Assembly (NCBI GenBank): GCA_029891345.1
Contig: CM057009.1
Span: 93,791,416 to 93,855,415 of the forward strand
Direction: 5' to 3'
DNA length: 64,000 nucleotides
DNA from: Dryococelus australis
Lineage: Eukaryota > Arthropoda > Insecta > Phasmatodea > Phasmatidae
The position numbers and the translations under genes are program-made. The notes beneath the pieces were generated by a model that worked only from the letters and a program-made list of their open reading frames with translations, was not told where the DNA came from and did not search any database. Shown piece by piece: positions 25,983-37,289 of this stretch; positions within the stretch are counted from its first letter, which is position 1; every line of letters starts with the position of its first letter.

Positions 25983-26167
25983 TTTGCCTACACCTCTCAC
26001 ACTGGCATGCTATACCTGATCTGGTGACCCTTTCGTTGGCCAGCCTATACTGGCATGGTGATATGGCTCGCTACAGGTGGTGCAGCGTATCTTGTTTATT
26101 CCATTTCCTAGACATGTGATTTGGTCAAGTGGTCGATAGTGTCCAGCAGGCTTTGCACCTGTACTCC
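25983..26167 (-). other. PHD-like zinc-binding cluster upstream of gag (fossil)
   Basis: The minus strand shows CKAC, then INKIRCTTC, SEPYHH and finally QCERCR. This is the spacing style of a C4HC3 PHD finger. The + strand sister copy shows the matching pieces CKHC, INRSRCTTC, ESYHHLC and QCERCR at about 54847-55020. Conservation of these residues between two otherwise decayed copies is the main evidence that it was a real domain. Confidence 0.55.
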
Positions 26168-26514
26168 AGTCCCTCCGTATTTGTAGCTTCGTCCATCCAT
26201 CTTAGGCATAGATGATGGAATGAGTTACCACAGTGGTGCATTCAGTGCTAAACGTGGCATTTCCCTGACATTTGATATGGCTACATTTATTATCGGATAT
26301 ATCTGCCATGTTATCATTTGCCTCTTTGGCGGTACTAACACTGGTGTCAGACATATTGGTGCTAATGGATGTAACAAAGTGTTTAGATGACTCCCTGAAG
26401 TCCATTTCAGTCCCCGGTTGACTTTTAGGCCTCTGAGCCATTCTAGTCTGGTTCTGGTGTTTACCGCTTACAGATAATTATGCTGACGCCCCAGGTTGGG
26501 CACCAGAAAATCAC

Positions 26515-28166
26515 TTTACGCATGCTGGGTTAAGGACTGAATGTACTGTCAATGTGGTTTTAGTAGCATTCGACCATTCACGCTGGTAGTTCACTAATTA
26601 TTTGTTTATTTTACATTTAGTGGTCGCAACTTTAGCTGGTCGTGTCGGTTGCAACTAGGAATGGAATTTTCCACTACCAGGATTGCAACTGGTTTGTTCG
26701 TAGTGCAAGTTGCTTTGGTACCACCTGTCTCGCCAGGGATTGTTTGAGTTGGTGGTGACGGAGCTGCTGCAGACTGGCCAGAACTGGTATAGCTGGTGGC
26801 CAGTTGTTGGACATTGATACTGTGCCGACTAACACAGTACCATCGCCTCCACTCGGTTTGACTCCGGACTTCAGAATCTGTGGTTGGTTGTTCCATACTT
26901 TACCTCGGTATCCTGTATAAGACCTTTAACCACAGGGTGATATTCCCTAGCAATGTGCGTGTGCTCCGGGAAATGAACGTATTTTAAAATACAGGAAAGG
27001 AAGACCTGTCCAGGAGAAGGGTGAGAAACGCTCGATCCCACTCAGCTTGCCTACTTGGAGTAGGCAGGGCTGGTACATACTCTTGTTAGACGGCCTTATA
27101 AGCCGCCTTTTTCTCTGTCCTCTTTGAACCTTGACTCCCACCTAAAGGCATGGAGGTTGGATTGACACTTGAGATATCTACTGATTGTTGTCGACGCAAA
27201 ATAGTTCCCTATCTTAGTGTACTTCCAATAGTAGTTGATGGTACAAGTTCGGTGCTTTAATTAACCCCTCGCCATCGCACACAGACCTAGACTGTTGAAC
27301 CGTGTGGGCTGCCTCCCTATTACTTTTGGGTGTAGTTTGCAACAGAGTTATGCAGTCAGTCTCGAGCAAATATCCTGACTGGTACCAAAAGTTTCGGTGA
27401 CCTGCTCCTAAACTACCCAAGGTAACTAGTGGCATTGACAACTATGATAGCAACTCAGTCGGAGCTAAAATATTCAAGGGGAGTCTAGAAGAAACAATTT
27501 AAAATGGGGGCCACTACTTTAAGATCAGTGGGTGTAGTTGCATCTACCAGCCCCGACTGCTGTTCCAGAAGGAGCAGCAGTAAAAGGCGTGGTGTCATGA
27601 AGATGAAGAAAAGCTTCTGGTTGATGGTGGTGGTTGTCAACAATGAAGCCTCTGGTAGCTACAGATGTCTGCAGCAGGAGCCTCTGGTAACTTCAATGGT
27701 AGCAGCCTCTGGTGGCTGCCGAAGACAGTTGAAGGAACGAGCTACTGGAGAAGGAAATAACTCGCGAGTCCGGTACTGCACTGACTTTTATGGACTGAAA
27801 GACAGGTGCAGCGCCGGGCCACGGTGTGAAGTGTGATGTCATCTAATTATGTCCCTCTCTTGCGAGGCCAGGGTGGAGGTAGCTATCATCTGTCCGGCTC
27901 TTGGCTTCGTGCATAATCGGCGGCACTCAGTTTCGCCCAGAGATGTTTGACAGCTTGTTGGCTCTCAGCACGCGCGGGGGTTGCTCACTGGCTTGCGCAA
28001 ACCTTATTTTGCACATGTTTGGAAGGAATCGCCGTTCAGGGTTGTAGCGATCCAAGACACTAGTGTAATAAGTTGCTGGATTTGACTCTCCCTCAGGTGA
28101 AGTATAAATAATTGAGTCAGATGATTCGTAGTTATTGTAGTATTATATAGGAAAGTGGCATGCATA
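26515..28166 (-). repeat. 5' LTR of the RT-less Gypsy fossil, copy 1
   Basis: It lies immediately upstream of the primer-site stretch and shares segments with the LTRs at 52445 and 58595: GCGCAAGCCA, CGTGCTGAGAGCC, and a CCAGAAGCT-containing region. Antisense reading gives a Ser-rich chance ORF at 27504-27836. The right end is placed by similarity to the start of the other LTRs and may be off by tens of bases. Confidence 0.6.
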
Positions 28167-28735
28167 AGACTGTCTTATTCATTAGGCCAGTGCTGACAAA
28201 GAAAAAAAGGGGCCTCTGACCTGTACCATCAAAAAAGTTACTTTTAGTACTAAGATCCAAGGACACCATACAAACTGGAGCAACATCTTACCCTTTCATA
28301 TCTGTATTAGTAAGGCCCATCACACAACAAACCCTCACTAATTTTATGACTAGTAAATGTTATACCTTCCTAATTTTATTCTTTATTACTCAGATTTTTA
28401 AACACTGAATTTAAAAAATAACTAAAAGATTATGTTCATTCATTACCTTTCTTAATGTAACTTACATTTTCAACTGGTTTACAAATTGTCATTTCATTTG
28501 AAAATTTAATTAAATTCTATATGATTCAGTATAGCTATATTCATTAAAATCTATCAGCATCGATAATACTTTTCAAAACTCCCAGCAGAGTTCCAAAATT
28601 ATTTGTTTTTAATTGAAATTTCAACTTTTTACTTTTTAATATCTGAAACACAAACAAACTTTTTAATATCCATTGCTCTTATATAGCTTTTCCTGTTCAG
28701 TACTCTGCTTGAAGTACAAGAACTAAATTCTAATA
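28167..28735. other. AT-rich intron DNA
   Basis: Apart from the segment at 28180-28250 that resembles 21340-21420, nothing was recognised. Confidence 0.5.
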
Positions 28736-28820
28736 CAGTAGAAACCCGGAATACCACGCCCCGTTATACTGCGGATTCTGTTATACCGCGGCGCAATTTA
28801 TGTACCCCGGCCTGAATAAA
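28736..28820 (+). repeat. pogo/Tigger-like terminal fragment
   Basis: TA followed by CAGTAGAAACCCGG and a further CGTTATAC/GTTATACCGCGG pattern resembles the terminal inverted repeat of pogo-group transposons, which begin CAGT and insert at TA. No opposite end or transposase was found nearby, so it may be a solitary end or part of a MITE. Confidence 0.4.
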
Positions 28821-28854
28821 TAGATAAGTGGAAAGCGTGCAGTCAGGTAGGCAT

Positions 28855-29375
28855 GTGGTCTGTCGGCAGGTGTTTATGGAGAGAACAGGGGATTACATTA
28901 AATCCAGCTAATCTCATGGAAAATACCATTTTGGAGTTGTCAGCATCTTGGCCTGGGGCAGCATCATGTTGGGCTCATGTAAACTTCTCCATATGTTAGG
29001 TCATGGCTCTGTAACTGATCAGGTGTATGGTAGATTGTTTTAGGGTTGCAATAGTTGCACATTTCTTTTTTTATAGATGACAATGCCTGTCCATGTCATT
29101 CTGCATTGGTGGGTGACTACCTGGAAAACAAGAACATTGCCTGTTTGGATTGGCGGGCAAGATCCACCAATCTCAGTCCTAGAAAGCATGCTTGGGGATC
29201 ACTCTGGTGTCATATTTTGAAGTGTTCAGTGCCTCTACATACCATCCAGGAGCTTCTGGTGTCTGTGGTACTGGAATGGCTCTTCATACTCTTAAGAACT
29301 GCTCAACAATCTTGTTTTCAACATAAGAGTCTGTTGTACTGCATGTATTACTGTCCAGGATGACTGCATGTTGTA
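28855..29375 (+). pseudogene. Tc1-like transposase remnant
   Basis: The + strand reads a middle part with SILAWGSIMLGSCKLL (compare the VMVWG core of Tc1 enzymes) and an open C-terminal stretch at 29055-29363 with FIDDNACPCHSALVGDYLE, ACLDWRARSTNLSP and KHAWGSLW. These correspond to the D-N-A-x-x-H and D-W-P-A-x-S-P-D-x-N-P-x-E-H-x-W motifs of Tc1 transposases. The third acidic residue and its proline context are changed, and the frame is not continuous, so it is dead. It belongs to a different subfamily from the element at 21711-23191. No terminal repeats were found. Confidence 0.82.
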
Positions 29376-29605
29376 TTGACTCTTTACATTACCCTGCATA
29401 AGTGATGTGACATAGGTCATGTTAAATGTCATGTTGTCTATGGTAGATTGTCAGTGTGGTACATTGGGTGTTTGGTATGTTGAGTGCCCTGTAGCTGGTA
29501 GTCGGAACATGGAAGCCTCGTATGAACTCTAGAATAGTCATTGTGTTCAAGCCAAATTAAGTGGTTATTAAAGGATACAACATTGATGATGAGAATGGGA
29601 TGCAT

Positions 29606-29606
<1 letters not shown>

Positions 29607-29659
<53 letters not shown>
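29607..29659 (+). repeat. 53-base poly-T tract
   Basis: An uninterrupted run of T between the primer-site region and gag of the split Gypsy fossil. It may be a recent microsatellite expansion, the reverse-strand A tail of an inserted retroposon, or in part an assembly artefact. Confidence 0.95.
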
Positions 29660-30598
29660 CAAGAGAGATGATACATTTTTTTAATATCAAAAATGTCAGG
29701 GTAATTGGTTTGAGAAATTCACACTGCGAGAAGATGCATGGGACTGGTATTTAGAAAGACTTAAGCAATTTGTTATTGCAAATGGCACGGGGGACAAAGG
29801 CAAGGATCAATAAAGGCATTGTAGTAAACTTATCTCGTCCGTGGGAAATAAACCTGCAAAATACTACACAATATAAGTGAACTTAAAAAACCAATGACTG
29901 CACGGAATTACTGAATTTGCTAACCTGACATTCTGACATTTTCTTCTAGGCCATCTGTTATAGCAGAGCATCATAATTTTCAAAGAAGGGTGCAGCAGAA
30001 CCATGAAAGTATCCTGATTTGGTTCTAAACTTATGTAAACCAACACACTTTTGCAATTTTGGAACTTCCCTAGAAATGACACTACTAAAGCAGTTTGTGA
30101 TAGAGCTGAATATAAAAACTTTACACAAAAAATTTATCTGGAGTCTGATGACTTTACTTTTAAAAAAGTGGTTAGTGTACCACTTTCATATGAAGCAGCC
30201 ACTGTCAGTGCATCCTTTGATATGGGAAGTCCAAGAGCCTACCTCCCATATCTCCGACATTTGTCAAAGACCAATCTGTTAACATAGTGATGATGTGTCT
30301 GCAGAAAGACAGTGTGTAACACCAAAAGTTTCTATCAGTTGGTGTACATGTGTTATGGGTACCCCAAGTCATTTTGTGCAGAATTACAAGATTTGTAAGC
30401 ATAAGCGCAACATCTGCAAGCAACTGGGACATATTAAGAGAATGTATCCAAATATTTGGACAAGTGGCATAAAAGGGTCGGCCCATCACAACTTATAGTC
30501 GGTAATCCAGAGAACCTGGGTTCAGAAAAGTTGGAAAAGAATTTGCTTCAGTGTGTGATGTGCAGCTTGACATGTAAATTGACAGTGGGGCTTCCATA

Positions 30599-32278
30599 TG
30601 ATGTGGTGCAAGGTTCAGGGTGTTGCAATTGGTGCATGATTTTCCAGGCTGAGGTGAAAACTATGAATATTGCCCGGCGCCATAACTCAGTGGAGTTAGT
30701 GAGATGGGTCATGTGGCCAACGGCCCTGTGGGACCCTGGAGTCCTGCGTTAAGTCTGTTGATTGGCTGATTTGACACTTACCCGTAACTATGTTCACGTA
30801 GTTTTGCACCTATTAGCAAGATTGTAGTCCACCTTGCACACCATACTTACACTGAAGTTACTCTGCTATAGGGCGTAGTACTCCTAGTATTCCCGAAGAG
30901 AATTATACATAAAACACTGTATTGAATTCTGCATTAGGGCACAGTACCCAAAATATCCTTGAGGATAAAGACTCAATTAAAGTTTTTACTTTGGTTAAGA
31001 CATTTTATTGGCCTGTTGTGATTACATAACAATGACACTATTACAATGAAATAATGCGGGCTCGGTACTTGGTCTGCTGGTAACCTATGTGGTGTAAAAG
31101 GCTTGAGCCATGAACTTACATATAGCATGTAGCGCGTTATGTCATGGTTATGAACACAGGAAGGCCAATGGTCTACCCTCGGCACGTGAAGACAAAGGTT
31201 CCTGTTATTAAATCACTATTGGTATACTACATGGTTACAGCCAAACATTGAATGTGCCGAGGGGGAATCGCATGAGCGAACTCGCATGCTGCCAGCTGGG
31301 TCGAGTGCTAAGGTCAGACTAATTTGATGGCGTTAACCTGGGCGGAAGGTGATAGAGGCCGATGTCAGAAATCACTTTGAAATATTAATATTTACACAAA
31401 TATTGACATACGAAAAATAATGGTGATTTTAAACACTTCTACTTATTGTATTAATACATATTGGTGACTTTCTCGTGTGTCATAAGGTGTTAATTCTGCT
31501 TGTGAATGTGACATCACATGATATGTTACTGCACTTAAAATATGTTATTACGTGAAATGAGACCGATGTAGGCAGTTTCCTTAGAAATAAAAACACAATA
31601 ACCATTTTACAATATGTACATAATTACAATCACAGAAATAGCTGGAATAACTGTACGTTGTTCAGCTATTTTGGTTTCCGATTGAAACTTTCAAAGTAAA
31701 TTGTAGCTTCCGGCGAACTTCCAAAGTAAATTTTGGTTTTCGGCATCTCATGACGTTGGATGAGTCCATCCCTGAAAGGGGCATAAGTAGCTACGCTCGA
31801 TTACACTTATTACAAAAGAGATTCACTGCATGGTTTATTTTACTTGAAATAAAGACTTGTAGCACTTGGGGGAAAATATCCCCTATTGATTTAATGCCTC
31901 TGGGGCCATATAGCACTGTGAAATAGGCCAGCAGGCCAGTCAACGTTACACACCAGAGGGCCATTGGGCGTCGTAGCGCTAACTGATCCGATGTTCCCTC
32001 CAATTGCCGGAGCGCCTGACGGCTGTAGCTTTCATTGGGACACTGTTCTGGACCACATACTAATTTATTCCAAGAGTTACACTTTCGAACAAATAAAGGA
32101 AGACAGCCACTTGAGTCATGTAGTACCTGTCGGCAAGGCGGTGTAAATAGCCGTTCTCGTCGACCTACACTATTGTATTCGCGGTCATTTGTGTCAACCT
32201 GGTGTCCGCTAAATGGAACAGATGACCACGGAGCTGCAAGCAGTCGTGAGAGCACTCGTGGATGCCTGGTTCACATCA
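30599..32278 (-). repeat. Left (3') LTR of the 12.8 kb element
   Basis: Direct repeat of 41778-43415 over its whole length. Shared blocks include TGATTTGACACTTACCCGTA and CATTTTATTGGCCTGTTG. It ends CATCA next to the polypurine tract. Its antisense carries a 154-codon open stretch (31791-32255) of no recognised family; the other LTR has only a shorter open stretch there, in another frame. Confidence 0.92.
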
Positions 32279-32496
32279 AACAGCCCCTCCTCTGGTGATC
32301 ACTTGACCCCGCAGTCCCCCAGGTGACCCATCACGCCATCAGGCACAACAGGTGGTTGGTGAATTGATGGTGTGGCACGGCCTTAACTGGTAAGGCCCAC
32401 ACATATATGATGCAGCGCAGGCTACTGCTGGCACAAGGTCATGACCCTGGCAGTGCTGGTGAGCTGCAGGACACGTGGGGGGTGATGGTGTCCCCA

Positions 32497-33333
32497 CTAC
32501 AAGCCATGCATGCCGGGCAGTGCTGGTAAGCCACCAGCACTTTGCTGCTTTGAGTGGCGGAGAGGGGTGGAATCCCCCTTCTTTCTCTGTTTTATAACCG
32601 CTGCTGCTGCTGGCATGTGGAAGTTGGCGAGGGGGAAGGAGGGTGTCCGTTTGTCAGGCTTGTGGAGCCTGACTCCCCTATCACTATGCTGGTCGTCCTC
32701 TGGCGTGAAGTCATGTGCTTGAGTCACCTTTAAAAGCGTTGCTGCACTGCCAGACAGAGAACTGTCCTGTGGGGTGCTCTTGCTCACAGGTGCTTCCGGT
32801 GGCTTGCCCTTGACGATGTCTTCGGCATATGGCATCATGACGCTGGGCATCATGATGCTGCAGATTGATCCTGTCAGGCCTGCAGATGCGTTGGTTACTC
32901 TACCATTCTTGTCTAGTGCAGGTGACTGTCTGCTGTGCTGTGCTGTACTGTGCTGTGCTACTTCCCCTCCCTTGTGTGCGTCACGATGCCGGGCATCGCA
33001 GTGAGAAATAGGCGCCGGAGGGCACTCCCATTATTCTCAGAACATCGTTCTGGGTTTGCTGTCCGAGGTGGCTGGTGTTGTTACTCATATTTGCACTTGT
33101 GCGCCCCATTGACTGGGCATCGCGGTGCTGGGCGGTGTCACTACTAGGCGGAGGTCACAGCATTGCACTGTGATCCACCTCCTGCTGCTTATCTTCACTA
33201 GGTACATGGTGTACCCTAGTGGTTTCACAGTGGTGTGTAGCCCGCTCCATTTTGGTGCAAATCCTGCACAGTAATTCTTGGCTGCACTGGAGAGGCAGTG
33301 TTCCCAGACATACACCAACTGACTAGGAATCAA
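32497..33333 (-). other. Integrase C-terminal module and disordered tail of the 12.8 kb element (fossil)
   Basis: The minus strand reads FAPKWSGLHTTVKP (33085-33333), the Gypsy integrase C-terminal module that resembles F.P.W.GPY.V. It is followed towards the 3' LTR by a Pro/Ser/Lys-rich 118-codon open stretch (32497-32853) typical of a disordered pol tail. Confidence 0.6.
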
Positions 33334-36159
33334 TCGGCGTGGAACGTGTGTTGTAGATGGAACCCATTTTCCAATGTAATGGGCTTGGTTCTCGCGAGTG
33401 GCCTGCAGTTCTTTCTCCCTGCATTGCCGTCGTGCTGCGCCGTCCTCTGGTGCGCTTGTATTCTCGTTGCGCCGTCTGGTGAACTCGCTGGGTAGCGGTT
33501 ACTCCCACCCTAACCAAATGGAGGCAGGTGACTTTCCAGTTGCCAAGTTCGCTCACCTTCTTATTGTGAATAGGATTGCTGGCAGATGTTTGACCCTACT
33601 AGTGTGGTTCTTACCAACCTGCAAGCGCAACTGTGTCTTCAGCTCTTGGTTGCGCCTTCCAGTCTGGTTGGCCTGCAGGTGGTATACAGCAGTTGTCTGA
33701 TGTACTATTCCTCACCGGGTGTATAAATCATACCATTGCCGTCCCGTGATTTGCATCTCGTTATCCGTTAGCAATGCGCAGGCTTACTCCAGCAGGGGTA
33801 TAATTCGGTCTCCAGCACATACACAATGGTGCTGCACATGCGCTGGAGACTGGGTAAGCTTCCGTCCATCTGGAGGAGTCACTTACCACTAATATGAAGC
33901 ATTTGCCAATTGGTGTTCAGGAGTAGGGGGCCATTAGGTCTAGTGATGCTATTTTAAAGGGCTCACGAGGTGTTCACAGCTGCTGTTGCACTTCCCCATT
34001 TGCTCTCCAACTCTTAAATTGGTTGCAGCTTATACTTTCCCTGACATCTTTGTGCACATCCCTCATGACTCCTGGCCTGTGGAGATTTTACTGTATATTC
34101 TTGGTGGTTTGCTCTGCCCCAGGGTGACCTGCAAATTGGCTGCTGTGAGCATGACACAATACCGGTTCTCTTGCACCCTTCGGTACGTAGAGGCGCCATG
34201 GTGTGTCCGGCTGTAACAGTCATGTTTCGATGCGTGCACCTTCCATGCACAACCACTTTGTGCTACCTTGTGCAATCTCCTCTACACGCCACTGCATGTC
34301 TGCACATTGTTGTTGGATGTTCTAAACGAGTGCTTGGAGCTCATCTAACCGGAGTTCTGTTTCGGTGGGGACCTCAATGTGACTAGAATAAGCTATGCCC
34401 TTGCCAGGTGTTCGGCAGATGGCTGCAGTAGGAGGCAGTAGGTCATCCCACTGATCCACTGCTATTACTTCGCACTACAGTTTTTCTGCGAGCTGATTTA
34501 AGGTGATTGTTATTCTTGCTATTTTATGTTGTTAGTTTCATGATTTGTTGCAAGACAATTTGTTGAGGTGTTTGTGTTACGTTCTGCCTGATCTGTTGAG
34601 GTGTGTGTGTTACGTGCATACTAGTAGTTTGGTGGTAGTCAGCGTCCAGTTCGCCTACCCCGGCAGGTTGTTTCCCTTCGGTGAGGTGTTGTTTTCTGAG
34701 TTTGCTTCCTCCTTGAATTTAAGTTTTGGTGTACTCGCTGTGCCAGTGGTACTGCTGTCTTTCACAGTAACGGCATGCAGAGGGAGGGGGGACCCTACTA
34801 GTGCATCCCTTTGCAGTGGCCTCTCCCGTCACGGTTGGGCCCGTGGGTTTAGGCGCTGTGACACGGCTGTGCTCTGCATCTCCGCGTGTTATGGGGTGGG
34901 CTGGCTCAGTGTTGCGATTGACAGCTGATGTCTGTGGTGCCATGTCCCTTTGTGCACTTTCCTGCTCCCTGTTTCCCTGATCTAGGAGTGCAGCTTAGCA
35001 CATAAAAGCTTCAATACTAGAGAGAATGAAGGGTACCAAAGTGAGTTGGTTTTCTCGTTGCATTGTAGATGCTACAACTTCCAAAATTTCTGTTTTGCGC
35101 ATTTGCAGGTGAAAGTGTCTTATGAGATTAATTTTCCATTTAGCAAATGTGGTTAACGTCTCTCTGTGCCACTGCACTTCTAAGGCTCCGTGCCTGAAGG
35201 GATGAATATGTGTTTATGAACCTGCTCTGGAATGCACTTAAAAACTCTCCCCATTGCATCCCATAATGACTTATGGTGCTCCACCACATATGTGCTTCTC
35301 CCTTTAACTGGCACCCAACACAATTGGGCCAATCTGGCTCACACACTTCATACCTTTTTAATCATCCTTGGCAGTCGCTCAGGAACTCCTGCGGATCCTC
35401 ATTCATATGCCCAGCGAAAGTGGGCAGCAACTGGAATTGAGTTGGTGTTGTGCCCAATTCCGCTGTTGGTGCTGCGGGTGTTCCAGTTGTGACTGACACG
35501 TGTGGTTGTGGCCACATGAAGCCAGTCGGTGTCATTGGTGCTGGTTGCGTTGGTATGCCCGTGGAGTAGGCCAACTGGCTGATGTAGTAGTTCATTCTGT
35601 TGTTGTTGACAGCAGGTGGGTGTGGCACTGTCAACAGTAGCACAGGGATGACCTGTCCGCACCGGAATTTCCCAGCAGTTGTATTTACCACGTTTCTTTT
35701 GGTCGCACATTCCCAGTGTATAATTTTCCCGCACTGGTCACCACACCCAAGGTTGTTAGAGAGGAGGAGTTTGGCCCGGTTTGCGGAGTTAAAGTGGCTG
35801 GAGGAGCGACCTCACCCCGTGATGTAGCTGGGAGCAGTCCCTCCCGCATTCCACAGTCTTACCACTGTAGTATTCTGCATCAAACTATTTTACAAGCAAA
35901 TGTACCCAACATTTTAGGATATAAATTACAGGAAATTTTCGTGAACACTGGCAATTTACTATGTAAAAACGTAACTGCATGTTTACTGGTATTTATCTTA
36001 TAAAGATATACATTTCTTGTAACATTAGAATTTAAATTACACAAGTGTTTTTCCCTTGTGTTTATCACCACAGTGTTTTAGATCATGTGTATTGAAGCGA
36101 GGAATGTTTGTTACTTAAATTTTTGTTATGTAAGGCCGTGTTCCAATTCACACTTCTTT

Positions 36160-36950
36160 TGCTAATAAAATAGTCACATAACCCGATTTTGTCTGCTTCA
36201 AAGATTACAAATCGCAAACTCCAGGCAATAGCAAAGTAACAAACAATTGACAAACTAATCGTTCCGAACAGAAGTTACAAAACACTAATTACAAATAGCA
36301 AATTACCAATCTCAAAACCAATTGACACTTTTTGTTAACCAAATGGTCATGTGACCCGGTTGTCTGCATAATAAATTAGGTGTTTTCGTAGTTTGCATTT
36401 TGACAGATTTGAAGCTTTCAAATATCAAATTACCATTTAATCACAGTCATATTTGTTTTTTGGTTGTTAGCTATTATGGGTGAAATGAGTTCTTATTTTA
36501 CGTGTAAGCCGAATATATTTGTGTGATGATTTTAAACCTATCAAAATTTAATTTTAAGTTATATTTACTAATAAAATAATACTACAGTTAAGCCAAAAAT
36601 TTTAATGTGTCTTTATTTCCAACCTTGATATGCCGACCGAGTTTTGTACATTCTTTTTTAAATGCGTGAGAATCCTTGGCAGTCATTATTTGTTTACATG
36701 TTTAATTGCCTACTTTTCATCATTCTCCTTTTATTTTTACGTCCTACAATTTGTAACACCATTACAGGACATAGATCTTTACCTAACCTATTTGCGCACT
36801 GTAATTTTTTGTGATATAACTTCGCTGTCATAACTCCAAGCAGCAGCACAACATTAAACAAATTACAAACAAACCGTTCCGTATGGAAGTTACAAAACAC
36901 AATTTACAAATCGCTAATTACCAAACTGAAAACCAGTTAGAATATGATGT
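36160..36950. repeat. Internal direct repeats near the P-element's left side
   Basis: A segment of about 90 bp occurs at about 36240-36330 and 36860-36945, sharing CGTTCCG and GAAGTTACAAAACAC. A shorter block with GTCAYRTRACCCG followed by TGTCTGC occurs at about 36170 and 36347. These could be subterminal repeats of the P element, or part of its 3' flank. Confidence 0.5.
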
Positions 36951-37289
36951 AGGTGTAATGCAAATACTCCTCATGAAAGAATTGTGAATCAAAAAGAACT
37001 AGCTAAACATACATTTCTATATATTTGAATTTGCAATCTCGTAGCACTGAAATATCATAACAAGAATAAATTACATTTTGGGGAAAACAGTCAAGAATTT
37101 TCAAAATATCAATAAACAGTAATTTCCAAACCCAGCAAAACACAAAATTATTTAAAAACATAAACAATGCTTACTATTAAATTGTGAACAATGAGGATTT
37201 TTACAAATATATAAATGTACGCATTTGAAATATACTATATTACAGCTTACATTTATGAATGTTTATAGGCTGAGAGATTGTGCATTCTT

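Larger units (their letters stand above)
23365..28166 (-). mobile_element. Long-LTR Ty3/Gypsy fossil, copy 1 of an RT-less family
   Basis: Parts in element order on the minus strand: 5' LTR at about 26515-28166; primer-site stretch TGGTGCCCAACCTGG (26491-26505); a PHD-like Cys/His cluster (25983-26167); gag at about 25400-25950; a zinc knuckle with CWFCPNSHWNEDC at about 25290-25330; protease side at about 24650-25060; integrase zinc region near 24280-24340 (HPGTRETL, then CVTCC) and core at 23850-24250 (FSRWVEAFPLP, SDNGTQF); integrase tail at about 23370-23560. No reverse transcriptase or RNase H part was seen. The same layout occurs at 52445-60232, to which this copy aligns at protein and DNA level. 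A 3' LTR is not seen next to it. It is broken and old. Confidence 0.85.

Noticed and set aside
27504-27836. 110-codon + strand ORF, Ser/Arg-rich
   Set aside because: It is antisense to the LTR of the RT-less Gypsy copy; the similarity to other LTRs of the family explains it.
29438-29662. Minus-strand ORF beginning with a poly-lysine run
   Set aside because: It is the translation of the 53-base poly-T tract and has no other protein-like feature.
33986-34928. Several + strand ORFs of 70-127 codons
   Set aside because: They are shadows of the minus-strand gag and integrase parts of the 12.8 kb element.
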